A DNA stretch of 64,000 nucleotides from UBA4055 sp036721445. GTDB lineage: Bacteria > UBA4055. Shown piece by piece: positions 18,183 through 26,653 of this stretch (positions within the stretch are counted from its first letter, which is position 1; each line of letters begins with the position of its first letter). Position numbers and translations under genes: made by a program. The stretch is taken from assembly GCA_036721445.1 (NCBI GenBank), contig DAIMKZ010000001.1:6953-70952 (forward strand), read 5' to 3'. The notes under the pieces were generated by a model, which had not been told where the DNA came from, searched no databases, and saw only the letters and a program-made list of their open reading frames with translations.

Positions 18183-18785
18183 ATGAAAATACTGCTGCTG
18201 GACAATTACGACTCTTTTACCTACAATCTCAAGGCTCAGCTCGAACGGTGCTCTTATGGTTCCGAAGTGACGGTAAAAAGAAACAGAGATGCTTCGGTAT
18301 TCGGTCAGGAACTAGACTGTCTTGTCGTATCTCCCGGACCGATGACGTGGAGAGAAACTGGTGTGCTGAAGGAACTTTTCGTAAAGCGTATCGTGCCTGA
18401 AAAGATCCCGTACCTGGGAATATGCCTCGGAATGCAGTTTCTGGCTGGATATTACGGGCTCAAAGTTGACAGAATAAGTAATCCTGTTCACGGTTCGGCA
18501 GTTGAAATAATACACGACGGCGGCAGGCTTTTTAAGAACATTCCCGTTACTTTTACAGCCGCAAGATACAACTCACTGGGAATAGTCAGCATTGGGCCGG
18601 GAATAAAAGAAATGAACGGACTTGCTTTCACATCGTACGAGAAAAAGACAGGAAATGTAATGTCTCTTGAGCACAAAGAACTCCCTTTTGCCGGATTCCA
18701 GTTCCACACGGAAAGCTTTCTTACGAATTCGGGAGACGGACTTATATCAAATTTCATGGAATTATACTGTGAAGATCGGTCTTAA
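18183..18785 (+). CDS. pabA: Aminodeoxychorismate/anthranilate synthase glutamine amidotransferase
   Basis: A class I glutamine amidotransferase (200 residues) supplying ammonia to the chorismate-aminating partner. It starts with the characteristic LLLDNYDSFTYNL, has the oxyanion/nucleophile motif GICLGMQ with catalytic Cys near residue 81, and the His/Glu pair in FQFHTES near residue 178. In many bacteria one such subunit serves both tryptophan and folate synthesis; here it is followed directly by pabB- and pabC-like genes, so 4-aminobenzoate formation for folate is the main assignment. AGGAACGA precedes the ATG. It overlaps the pabB start by 17 bases. Confidence 0.92.
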   Translation: MKILLLDNYDSFTYNLKAQLERCSYGSEVTVKRNRDASVFGQELDCLVVSPGPMTWRETGVLKELFVKRIVPEKIPYLGICLGMQFLAGYYGLKVDRISNPVHGSAVEIIHDGGRLFKNIPVTFTAARYNSLGIVSIGPGIKEMNGLAFTSYEKKTGNVMSLEHKELPFAGFQFHTESFLTNSGDGLISNFMELYCEDRS

Positions 18786-20079
18786 TTCACATACTCAAAA
18801 GATCTCATGGGACTTCGAACTGCTTTTTACTCTCGTTGAAAAATACGACGGAGCCTGTCTCTTCACTTCCACAGATGACAGAAGTTACGGAAAGAATATC
18901 TTAGGCATCAACCCCGTAATGACTTTCAATGATATATTTTCTCTAGATAGCTTCCTAAAAGAGAACATATCTAACTCTGAATTTCCTCTCGTGATCGGAC
19001 ACATAGCTTATGATCACAAAGACCGGCTTGAAGAGAAAGGACTGTTCGGGAATGTGCACGAAGATCTGATGCCTGAGGTAGAATTCAGAGTCTTCGAATA
19101 TTACATTATTGCCGACAATTCCGACCATTCTGTACTGAGAACCGTAAAACTGGATCTTCCGTTCAAATATATAGCCGTTGATCCGGATAAAATCTTTAAT
19201 CATTCCGCTGAAGAATTAAAAGGCGGCAGCTCTAAATATCACAGTAGTTCATTAACTAGGTTCGAATTCGAAAAAAATGTGGAAAAGATCAGAGATTATA
19301 TTCTTTCCGGTGATATATATCAGGCCAATCTGACCAGGAAGATCACGGCGGAGACCACATTTTCTCCGTTTGAACTGGCCCTGAGGCTGAAAGATTCCAA
19401 TTCGATCGAATTCGGTGTCTTTGCAAAATCCGGCGAAAACTATGTGATATCTACAAGCCCGGAAAGATTCATGAAGATCGAAAACTCAATACTTACATCC
19501 TCACCTATAAAAGGAACCGCTCCGAGGTCAGATGATGCTGAAACTGACCTTTATAATCTGGAGACGCTTTTAAACTCAAAAAAAGAACTCGCCGAACTGG
19601 CAATGATAGTGGATCTTATCAGGAACGATATGAATAAGATATGCACTGAAGTTAAAGTTGAAAATTTTCCGATAGTTATGAGACTGAAAAATGTCTATCA
19701 TCTTTATTCTGACATTTCGGGCAGGCTCCGCACCTCCAGTTTTTCTGAGATCACAAGGGCATTGTTCCCCGGAGGCTCTATCTCAGGCTGTCCTAAAATA
19801 CGGGCATGTCAGATAATAGAGGAGCTTGAAAAGACCGGAAGAGGACTTTACACCGGAAATTTCGGTTATATCAGCTTTAACGGAAATATGGATTTCAATA
19901 TAATGATACGCACGCTGTTCTATAATAAAGGCAGCATTTCATTCAATGCCGGCGGCGGAATAACTCTTCTTTCTGATCCGGAAAGCGAGTTCATAGAGAC
20001 CGTGCACAAGGCAAAAAACATCTGCAGCGCAATCGATCTGGAGGAAGTATGGGAAGAAAAATCCTTCTTGACGGAGTGA
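18769..20079 (+). CDS. pabB: Aminodeoxychorismate synthase component I
   Basis: Aminates chorismate to 4-amino-4-deoxychorismate with ammonia from PabA. The chorismate-binding domain contains GDIYQANLTR near residue 185, SPIKGTAPR near 245, IVDLIRNDM near 285, FPGGSISGCPK and GNFGYISFNG. The lysine in PIKGT is the residue that distinguishes PabB from anthranilate synthase TrpE, which has alanine there. The longest frame begins at 18667 deep in pabA and its first 34 codons look like shadow sequence; the GTG at 18769, preceded by GGA and overlapping the pabA stop by 17 bases, gives about 436 residues, near the family norm. That start is inferred. It overlaps pabC by 31 bases. Confidence 0.9.
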   Translation: MKIGLNSHTQKISWDFELLFTLVEKYDGACLFTSTDDRSYGKNILGINPVMTFNDIFSLDSFLKENISNSEFPLVIGHIAYDHKDRLEEKGLFGNVHEDLMPEVEFRVFEYYIIADNSDHSVLRTVKLDLPFKYIAVDPDKIFNHSAEELKGGSSKYHSSSLTRFEFEKNVEKIRDYILSGDIYQANLTRKITAETTFSPFELALRLKDSNSIEFGVFAKSGENYVISTSPERFMKIENSILTSSPIKGTAPRSDDAETDLYNLETLLNSKKELAELAMIVDLIRNDMNKICTEVKVENFPIVMRLKNVYHLYSDISGRLRTSSFSEITRALFPGGSISGCPKIRACQIIEELEKTGRGLYTGNFGYISFNGNMDFNIMIRTLFYNKGSISFNAGGGITLLSDPESEFIETVHKAKNICSAIDLEEVWEEKSFLTE

Positions 20080-20858
20080 TCAAATATAAAGACAGCGTAA
20101 ATATACGACCCGACTCGCACGCCCTGAATTTCGGTACGGGACTGTTCGAAACCGTACTTTATGATAAAAACCGGCTGTTCTTTTTTAACGATCACATTGA
20201 AAGATTAAGATCATCTAGCGAAGAACTGCATCTGCCGCTTCCGCGCTTCGGCCATGTACCTGAAAATCATATAAAAGAACTTATCTCGCAAAATGGTATT
20301 ACAGACAGTACCGCCCGTGTCAAGATACTGTATGCTCCTTTGTTCGACGAAGAAAAATGGAATCTGCTCGTCACGGTATCAGATTACGAAAGAACTGCCG
20401 TTCCTGTTACAGCGACCGTTGATTTAAGAGTAAAGGAAAATTATTTAAGCCGATTCAAAACAATATCATATATGCAAAACAGGATATGTTCAAAGAACAG
20501 CACCGTAAATGAAGAAACGCTTTTCGTTAACGGATCCGGGCATATTACCGAGGGTTCAAGATCGAATCTGATCGGTGTAAAGAATAATGTCCTGTATTTT
20601 ACCGGAACGGAAGAATATTACCTTCAGGGGATAATGCAGAAAAATATCATCAGAGATCACAAAAAAATCGGATTCATTGAAGCTATCGCCCTTAACGGCG
20701 GATTTTCTCCCGATAACCTCGGTTCGTACGATGAGATAATGATCACCAACAGTCTCATTATAGCTAAGCCCGTTGAAGCTGTCGAGTACGGAAATATAAA
20801 ATATCCTTTCAGTTCTAGAAAACACACGGATTATATCTTAGATTTCTACACAAAATAA
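20049..20858 (+). CDS. pabC: Aminodeoxychorismate lyase (class IV aminotransferase fold)
   Basis: A PLP enzyme that releases pyruvate from aminodeoxychorismate to give 4-aminobenzoate, completing the pabABC set. The 269-residue protein has the class IV layout: N-terminal DSHALNFGTGLFETVL, the PLP lysine in RFKTISYMQNR near residue 138, and ITEGSRSNLIGV near residue 175 with the cofactor-binding Glu. Branched-chain aminotransferases share the fold, but the operon position after pabA and pabB supports the lyase. It overlaps pabB by 31 bases. A hairpin just downstream is a terminator only for the opposite strand. Confidence 0.88.
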   Translation: MGRKILLDGVIKYKDSVNIRPDSHALNFGTGLFETVLYDKNRLFFFNDHIERLRSSSEELHLPLPRFGHVPENHIKELISQNGITDSTARVKILYAPLFDEEKWNLLVTVSDYERTAVPVTATVDLRVKENYLSRFKTISYMQNRICSKNSTVNEETLFVNGSGHITEGSRSNLIGVKNNVLYFTGTEEYYLQGIMQKNIIRDHKKIGFIEAIALNGGFSPDNLGSYDEIMITNSLIIAKPVEAVEYGNIKYPFSSRKHTDYILDFYTK

Positions 20859-20879
20859 AAAAAGCCCGGATAACCGGGC
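20857..20879 (-). terminator. Rho-independent terminator of the small lipoprotein gene
   Basis: Six-base GC stem GCCCGG/CCGGGC with loop ATAA (20864-20879); on the minus strand it is followed by seven T (20857-20863). On the plus strand no T run follows, so it does not look functional for pabC. Confidence 0.8.
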
Positions 20880-20889
20880 ATTAAAAAAG

Positions 20890-21117
20890 CTACTCACTTA
20901 TCGCAGGCTCAACAGAACCCTGAACTATCTCCCTGATCATTTCATATTTGACCATGATAGAGTCTCTTTCCAAGATAACCTTCTTGATCTGCGTTTCAAG
21001 ACCGGCCTTTTCGGCTCTTAGATTTGCGTTTTCAAGTTTAAGCCTGTTCAGCTCCTCCTTAGAACAGCCTGCCAAAAATATAGATCCTGCGATGAGAACA
21101 AACAATATTTTTTTCAT
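20890..21117 (-). CDS. Small coiled-coil lipoprotein (Lpp-like in size and layout)
   Basis: A 75-residue lipoprotein: signal peptide with lipobox LAGC (Cys18), then an uninterrupted heptad coiled coil (EELNRLKLENANLRAEKAGL and on to VKYEMI) and a short tail ending VEPAISE. Size and layout recall Braun's lipoprotein, but the tail lacks the C-terminal lysine used for peptidoglycan attachment. It is monocistronic with a perfect consensus promoter (21149-21176), a GGAGGA ribosome-binding site and its own terminator, implying abundant expression. It probably sits at the outer membrane as a structural oligomer. The family was not recognised. Confidence 0.8.
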   Translation of the reverse strand: MKKILFVLIAGSIFLAGCSKEELNRLKLENANLRAEKAGLETQIKKVILERDSIMVKYEMIREIVQGSVEPAISE

Positions 21118-21148
21118 TAATTCCTCCGTCCCTCAAAATTATCAGTGT

Positions 21149-21176
21149 ATTATACAACAATAAAATTAAATGTCAA
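21149..21176 (-). promoter_or_regulatory. Perfect-consensus sigma-70 promoter
   Basis: Minus-strand TTGACA (21171-21176), 16-base spacer, TATAAT (21149-21154). Both hexamers match the consensus exactly, unlike any other promoter in the window. It drives the 75-residue lipoprotein. Confidence 0.75.
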
Positions 21177-21186
21177 GCTGAAAGTT

Positions 21187-22317
21187 CTATTCTGCGGTCA
21201 CTTTATAATTCACTCCCCTCTCTTTAAGATACTTCATCATCGACCTGAAGCAGGCTTCGTCTTTTCCTAAATATTCAGCGGGGCTCAAACCTGTTTTTTT
21301 ATACAAACCCTTCGCGAGAAGATCCACTGCCGCCGTACATGAATATCCGGTCGTTCTGGCCATTGAGGATGTTTTTGTTTTTCTGCAGAACCTGTCATGA
21401 AGATCGTAAGTATATTTTACTTTTTTACCTTTCTCTTCACCTTCTACGATTACTCTCATTATCGTGAATTCATCCTCGAACCTGCCGAGTTTCCAGTTCG
21501 AGTCGGTAAAAAGAACTTTCTCGGTCATTTGAAGGGGCGAAACGGATGTGCCGTTTATGGTGACAGGCTCTTTTGAGAAAAATCCCGACTCTCTCAATAT
21601 TCTTACTTTCTCAATATATCCGGGATATCTCATGGTTTTTTCTTTAAGATTCGGAATTTCAGGAAAATTCTTCAGGATCGATCTCAAGCCGTCCGAGTTC
21701 CATGCCTCGAGAGTGCCAACATCTTCAAATTCCAGAAGTTCAGGATCGGAAAGCGCTTCTTTTGTTACAAGCACGCCGTACTCTTTGTATCTGGCAGGCC
21801 GCACATACTCCTCGATCACATCACAAGGTGAGAACGGTGCCTTATACTCCCACGGCCAGGTCCTCTGAGCCGGAAGACCGCCGACAAGACAGAGATATGA
21901 AGATACTTTCATCCTTTCGTTATGGTATCCCAGAATAACATTGCACATACCCGGAGCTACGCCAATGTCGGTAACGGCGGTAACGGTATGTTTCTTTGCA
22001 AGTTTATCCAGAGGAGAAGAGTCTTCCGGAAAAAATGCTATATCCACAACATTTTTCCCGCATTCGATCACGGTTCTGACTGTTTCATAACCCATGAATC
22101 CCGGCACAGCATCGACGACTATATCGGAGTCTGCTATAAGCTTGCTGAGTTCTGCTTTATCACGCAGATCAGCTACCGAGGTTTTTATGCCGTCCTCTTT
22201 TTTAAGTATATCAAGCGCCGGTCTATTAATGTCGGCCACTTTCACAACATATTTACCGTTCAGATCACGGGCTATAGCGCTGCCGACCATCCCGGCGCCC
22301 AGTACAGTTATTATCAT
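21187..22317 (-). CDS. Saccharopine dehydrogenase-family NAD(P)-dependent oxidoreductase
   Basis: A 376-residue cytosolic enzyme. The N-terminus is a Rossmann dinucleotide site (VLGAGMVGSAIA, then an acidic residue in VKVADINR). The next motif, DSDIVVDAVPGFMGYETV, and DIGVAPGMCNVILGY match the saccharopine dehydrogenase / L-lysine 6-dehydrogenase group; the C-terminal domain has ARTTGYSCTAAVDLLAKG. Candidate activities are oxidation of lysine or related amino acids; sequence does not decide between lysine 6-dehydrogenase and saccharopine-like enzymes. It is the last gene before the small monocistronic lipoprotein and follows a lipoprotein gene by nine bases. Confidence 0.83.
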   Translation of the reverse strand: MIITVLGAGMVGSAIARDLNGKYVVKVADINRPALDILKKEDGIKTSVADLRDKAELSKLIADSDIVVDAVPGFMGYETVRTVIECGKNVVDIAFFPEDSSPLDKLAKKHTVTAVTDIGVAPGMCNVILGYHNERMKVSSYLCLVGGLPAQRTWPWEYKAPFSPCDVIEEYVRPARYKEYGVLVTKEALSDPELLEFEDVGTLEAWNSDGLRSILKNFPEIPNLKEKTMRYPGYIEKVRILRESGFFSKEPVTINGTSVSPLQMTEKVLFTDSNWKLGRFEDEFTIMRVIVEGEEKGKKVKYTYDLHDRFCRKTKTSSMARTTGYSCTAAVDLLAKGLYKKTGLSPAEYLGKDEACFRSMMKYLKERGVNYKVTAE

Positions 22318-22326
22318 TGAACTCTC

Positions 22327-22863
22327 CTATTTGCTGAGTACAAATTTACTTGTTATAAGGTAACCGTTCTTAAGCGTGTCGGGATCTGAAGAAGCGCCCT
22401 GTTCATAAATATATCCTTCGAATTTCGCTTCAATAATTTCTTCAGGCACAAGGCGGAGTACTTTTATAAAGGTCTGTCCGGCATTCCCGCTCGTATTCCA
22501 TATATAATAATCCCCGTACTCAGCTGATTTCATTTCTATTTTGTTCACGGGATCGTCGCTGATGTAAACGATAGAGTCCTCATCTGTTCCGTCCCACCTG
22601 AATTTTACAGTCCATTTGTCTTCTGAAGTAGTCTCTGCCGAAAATGTATAAGTATTTCCATACTGATATAGACATTCCACATAACTTCTGGCAGTAAAAC
22701 TCTTCACCGATTCTATTCCGTCAGGATTGTTAACCGGGTTTTGTGCCAGATCGATCATGAGTCCGTTCGTGAATTCAGGCGGGTCATTATTCTCTTCCTC
22801 GCATGAAGTAATAAACATTACGGCAATGATCCCGACTGCTGCCAGACTAATAATTTTTTTCAT
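22327..22863 (-). CDS. Hypothetical lipoprotein
   Basis: A 178-residue exported protein with signal peptide and lipobox ITSC (Cys21), followed by an acidic linker EEENNDPPE. The mature part is beta-rich (TYTFSAETTSEDKWTVKFRW; GDYYIWNTSGNAGQTFIKVL), suggesting a small beta-sandwich. No family is recognised. It sits between the TPR lipoprotein and the dehydrogenase in a minus-strand series with gaps of 18 and 9 bases. It is probably anchored in the outer membrane. Confidence 0.75.
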   Translation of the reverse strand: MKKIISLAAVGIIAVMFITSCEEENNDPPEFTNGLMIDLAQNPVNNPDGIESVKSFTARSYVECLYQYGNTYTFSAETTSEDKWTVKFRWDGTDEDSIVYISDDPVNKIEMKSAEYGDYYIWNTSGNAGQTFIKVLRLVPEEIIEAKFEGYIYEQGASSDPDTLKNGYLITSKFVLSK

Positions 22864-22881
22864 AACGGCCTCCGTTTGTAT

Positions 22882-24663
22882 TTAATCGTTCCTTCTGTCC
22901 ATAAGATACCATTTATCGGATTCGGACAGCGTCTTTTCTTCAGTTCTCTCTTCTTTTTTTACAGGTTCGCCTTCGCTGATTAACTTTTTAGAAGCGAATC
23001 TTCCGTAGGTTGTCTGCGGATATCTGTCCCTGATCTCTTCATAAATCCGGCCGGCCTTCCCGTAATTCTTCAGCAGTTTTTCTTCTATCATAGCTGCAGC
23101 CTGAAGTATCTGCGGAGAAAGAGGGCTGTCCTGATATTTTCTTGCAATTACAAGATATTCGTCCGCTGCTTCCTGATACAGCGAGTCAAGAAATTTCCCC
23201 GACGAAATGTTAAAAAAATATTTTGCGGAGTCTTCGATCACCTCAACAGGTTCAAGTCCCTCCCTTATCCTTATATAATTCGCGCCTGCAGTCTCAGGGT
23301 ATTTTAACAGCACCGAATCAGATAAATTAGAGTATCTTGCACTGTCGGCCATTATAAGCGAGATCATTGCCGCCGAAGCTTTATGAGGGTAGTTTCTTTC
23401 GGCAGACAGCTCTTCGAACAGTACTAAAGCAGTATCCTGAAATCCCATTTCGAACATCGCAGATTCTGCGAGTGAATGTTTATCTTTTATATATGACGAT
23501 TCAAGGCTTTTCTTCTGTTTAATAAGCTCACTAGTTTTAGTTTCATCAACCGACCTTTCTATTTTTGCAGCAAGACTGTCATTTATTTCGGGGTACTCTT
23601 CCACTTTTTTCTTAAGCGAGCGGTAGTTCCTGATAAGATTTTTTCTTGCAACCGCCTTCTGATAAAAATCGTTCCTTCTGTCGTACCATCCGCTGGAGTC
23701 ATACATATCTTCAGCCGAGTATAGATCCTTCTTCAGATTGAAATAGTACTCGCCGAAATAATAAGCCGTTTCCGAAAGATCCGGCCCGTTCTTCTGATCC
23801 TTGGGATTTGTCCTTAATATCTCGTCAAGTTTATTATAAGCTTCTTTTTCCATAGCGTTCTGAACATAGAAGTCGGCTAATTTCACATCTCCCTTCAGCG
23901 AATATGCCGCATACTCCGGATCAGAAGTTATTCTCTCCAGTATGGAGACAGCCTCATCAGTATCTCCCAGATTTTTTAAAGCATCTGCGTAATTGAGTGT
24001 ATATTGAAATATTTTCTCCCTTTCATTATGAAGATCTATCAGTTTTTTGTTTATTTCCGCGGATGTTTTATATTCTCCTAATTGGTCCGCGAGCACGGAA
24101 CTGCTTTGAAGAACAGATATCCTGTCTATATCATTTTCAGCCTTTTCTGCGGATCTCAGCAGACCCTGCAGGGCTTTGACGCTGTCTCCCTGTGAAAGGC
24201 TCATTTCCGCGCCCAGTTTCAAAATTTTGTATGGCTCAATATTTATATTCTCGCTGCTTATTGTTTCCATGATCCTGCCTGCTTCGTCATAATTTTTCAA
24301 AGCTATCTCGACTTCAGCCAGATATACTTTTGCCTGGTCCCGCAGATCAGAATCAGGGTAGTTAGTCAGAAGTTCGACGAATTTCTTTTGCGCTTTATAA
24401 TTATCATCCTGTCTCATATAGCAGAGACCCATCATGAGAAGCGCGTCGTCCACCCACTTGCTGTCTGGATAGAACTCCAGTATCTTTGAAAGTTCTTTTA
24501 TACTGTTCTCATACAGTGCTTTATCGGTAATATTTTTCTCGATCCTTTTTTTTTCAGCTGAATTATAACTTTCCCTGGCGTTAAAATACATATTGTAATA
24601 AGCGCATCCCGAAATTATCAACATCCCGAAAAGCAGAAAATATGTACAAATTTTCTTTTTCAA
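22882..24663 (-). CDS. TPR-repeat lipoprotein
   Basis: A lipoprotein of about 593 residues with lipobox IISGC (after MKKKICTYFLLFGML) followed by AYYNMYFNARESYNSAE. From residue 40 to about 560 it is a helical solenoid of tetratricopeptide-like repeats (ILEFYPDSKWVDDALLMMG; LLTNYPDSDLRDQAKVYLAE; EIRDRYPQTTYGRFASKKL). The YPDS/YPQT repeat form is that of BamD/YbgF-type envelope proteins. The longest frame starts at 24684 inside the ligase gene; a TTG at 24663 overlaps the ligase stop as TTGA, is preceded by AGGA and yields a perfect lipoprotein leader, so it is preferred. It likely acts as a periplasm-facing scaffold. Confidence 0.83.
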   Translation of the reverse strand: MKKKICTYFLLFGMLIISGCAYYNMYFNARESYNSAEKKRIEKNITDKALYENSIKELSKILEFYPDSKWVDDALLMMGLCYMRQDDNYKAQKKFVELLTNYPDSDLRDQAKVYLAEVEIALKNYDEAGRIMETISSENINIEPYKILKLGAEMSLSQGDSVKALQGLLRSAEKAENDIDRISVLQSSSVLADQLGEYKTSAEINKKLIDLHNEREKIFQYTLNYADALKNLGDTDEAVSILERITSDPEYAAYSLKGDVKLADFYVQNAMEKEAYNKLDEILRTNPKDQKNGPDLSETAYYFGEYYFNLKKDLYSAEDMYDSSGWYDRRNDFYQKAVARKNLIRNYRSLKKKVEEYPEINDSLAAKIERSVDETKTSELIKQKKSLESSYIKDKHSLAESAMFEMGFQDTALVLFEELSAERNYPHKASAAMISLIMADSARYSNLSDSVLLKYPETAGANYIRIREGLEPVEVIEDSAKYFFNISSGKFLDSLYQEAADEYLVIARKYQDSPLSPQILQAAAMIEEKLLKNYGKAGRIYEEIRDRYPQTTYGRFASKKLISEGEPVKKEERTEEKTLSESDKWYLMDRRND

Positions 24664-26165
24664 GAATTCATCCTGTTCTTGCACATGTCCTCAACAGCTC
24701 TGAAATTCACTTTACCATTTCCCATCAGAGGCAGTTCGTCAAAATAAATGAATTTTTTTGGTATCGAGATCGGAGGAAGTTCGTTACCAAGATTTTTTTT
24801 CATTTCTGTATCGCTCACATCTTTTGTTACAGCCACGACAATATCCGCGCCTTTCGTTATATGAGGTATCTCTACTGCACAGCACTGATATTCTTCCCCT
24901 ATGTATTTCTCGACCGCATTCTCCACAGCTGTCAGCGACATCATCTCCCCGCCTATCTTGACAAATCTTTTCAGCCTGCCTTTATGCCAGAGGTAACCAT
25001 CATCGTCAATAAGCCCGATATCGCCGGTATCGTACCAGTTGTTGTGTATGTGAAGGGATGTCTCCTCCATATCACCGAAATAACCCTTCATTACAAGCCT
25101 TCCTTTTACATATATTTTTCCTTCCTGACCTCTTGGAAGTTCCTGTTCAGTGTCAATGTCTATTATTTTAACTTCAACATCCGGTAAGGGCTGGCCTATG
25201 CTGCCGAACTTGTTGTTCTCAAAAGTATTTACAGATATTACAGGGCTTGTTTCAGTCGTACCATAACCTTCGAGGACATCGACACCGTGCTTGGATTTAT
25301 AGCTGTCTTTAATATTTCTGGTAAGCTTGTCGCCGCCGGCCATTATTATTCTCAATGTTTTAAAATCGCCGGGTTCTGATTTCTGGCAGTACCCTCTCAG
25401 AAAAGTCGGAGTTGCTGTAATTATCGTATTGCTGTTCTTTTTTATTCCTTCAGCCACGAATTTATATTCAAGAGGATTCGCATAGGTATTGACAGCAGAA
25501 CCTGAAATCAATGGTAAAAAAAACGAGGTTGTTAAACCGTAAATGTGAAAAAGAGGAAGAACTCCGGTGAAAATATCTTCCCTGCCGAAATAGAAAAGTT
25601 TTCTTAACGCATCAATATTGGACAAAATGCTGTCGTGTGTAAGCATTACGGCTTTCGGTTCTTTTTCGCTTCCAGTTGTGAACAAAAGTACCGCAATATC
25701 CCCGGGAGCTTTTTTTGCCGCGAAAGTAAAGGGTGAAAAGGATTTTACAAGAGCTTTCATCTTCTGGTAAAGACTGAGGGATGCGACTATATCTTCGGCG
25801 AATATCATGTTGTCATCCTCTTTCACTCCGAGTCTCTCGCACAATTTTCTTGAAGTAATCACGGTCTTGAATCCGCATCTTCTTCTGGCGTAAGCTATGT
25901 TATTCTCCGCACCTGTCGAATAATTTATCATGACGGGAACTTTCCCCGATATCAGCACGGCCAGAAGGCTGATAAACGCCCCTCCGGACATGGGCATCAT
26001 CAGTCCAACGAACTCGTCGTCATAACCGTTGATCAGGTCGCTGAAAATGAACGAGGATATCAGCATTTTCTTGTATGAATAGTTTTTACCTGTGGCGCTG
26101 TCGATAATGGCTGTATGGCCTTTGAGATCCAGTGCTACTTTGATTATTTCTTCATGAAGACTCAT
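24660..26165 (-). CDS. AMP-binding acyl-CoA/acyl-ACP ligase
   Basis: An ANL-superfamily ligase (501 residues) that activates a carboxylate as acyl-AMP and transfers it to a thiol. Motifs in order: P-loop LFTTGSEKEPKAVMLTH near residue 170, GYGTTETSPV near 305, DTGDIG near 375, hinge GRLKRFVKIGGE near 395 and the catalytic lysine in GNGKVNFRAV near 490. The LTHDSIL and TETSP forms are those of long-chain fatty acid ligases and 2-acyl-glycerophosphoethanolamine acyltransferase/ACP synthetases. It overlaps hldE2 by four bases and the TPR lipoprotein by four, placing it in an envelope-lipid operon. Substrate not determinable. Confidence 0.88.
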   Translation of the reverse strand: MSLHEEIIKVALDLKGHTAIIDSATGKNYSYKKMLISSFIFSDLINGYDDEFVGLMMPMSGGAFISLLAVLISGKVPVMINYSTGAENNIAYARRRCGFKTVITSRKLCERLGVKEDDNMIFAEDIVASLSLYQKMKALVKSFSPFTFAAKKAPGDIAVLLFTTGSEKEPKAVMLTHDSILSNIDALRKLFYFGREDIFTGVLPLFHIYGLTTSFFLPLISGSAVNTYANPLEYKFVAEGIKKNSNTIITATPTFLRGYCQKSEPGDFKTLRIIMAGGDKLTRNIKDSYKSKHGVDVLEGYGTTETSPVISVNTFENNKFGSIGQPLPDVEVKIIDIDTEQELPRGQEGKIYVKGRLVMKGYFGDMEETSLHIHNNWYDTGDIGLIDDDGYLWHKGRLKRFVKIGGEMMSLTAVENAVEKYIGEEYQCCAVEIPHITKGADIVVAVTKDVSDTEMKKNLGNELPPISIPKKFIYFDELPLMGNGKVNFRAVEDMCKNRMNS

Positions 26166-26653
26166 GTAATATCCTGAATTTTTTTTAATGTTGAAGTTGT
26201 TGATCTGAAAGGAATTAGAGGGATGACTGAAACTCTGCCCCCGTTCATCTTCACGATATCGGAACCGACAATATATTTCTTGCTGGAAGGATCTGTTTCA
26301 TCAGGGTCATAATCGCCGCCTTTTATAAGAATGTCAGGAACGATGTTTTCAATAAGTCCCAGAGGCGTGTCCGTTCCGAATATGACAGTATAGTCAACCG
26401 CTTTCAGAGAATCGATCAAATACGCTCTGTCCGACTCACAGTTAACAGGCCTGCCGTCACCTTTAAGTCTTTTTACAGACAGGTCGCTGTTCACACCTAC
26501 AATGAGTATTTCCCCGAGCTTCTTCGCGCTGTTAAGATACTCTGCGTGACCTCTGTGAAGGATATCGAAAACCCCGTTCGTAAAAATTATACTTTTCCCG
26601 GACTTCCTGAGCTCCGGAACAGTTTTAAACAGCTCTTTTTCGGACAGTATCAT
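26162..26653 (-). CDS. hldC: D-beta-D-heptose 1-phosphate adenylyltransferase (RfaE2 / HldE C-domain)
   Basis: A 163-residue nucleotidyltransferase making ADP-heptose for LPS inner core. It has the HIGH-like signature IIFTNGVFDILHRGHAEYL near residue 20, the VGVNSDLSVKRLKGDGRP loop and the distinctive DILIKGGDYDPDE near residue 125. Together with the kinase directly upstream it reconstitutes bifunctional HldE. Its ATG follows the kinase stop codon with no intervening base and in the same frame, so a single UAA separates the two. It overlaps the ligase gene by four bases. Heptose specificity is inferred from family and partner. Confidence 0.9.
   Translation of the reverse strand: MILSEKELFKTVPELRKSGKSIIFTNGVFDILHRGHAEYLNSAKKLGEILIVGVNSDLSVKRLKGDGRPVNCESDRAYLIDSLKAVDYTVIFGTDTPLGLIENIVPDILIKGGDYDPDETDPSSKKYIVGSDIVKMNGGRVSVIPLIPFRSTTSTLKKIQDIT

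Noticed and set aside
18667..18768. Extended N-terminus of PabB inside pabA
   Set aside because: The first 34 codons are the other-frame shadow of pabA and have no family similarity; GTG 18769 fits the gene overlap and length.
20864..20879. Terminator for pabC on the plus strand
   Set aside because: The stem is followed by ATTAAAAAA on the plus strand, not a T run; the T run is only on the minus strand.
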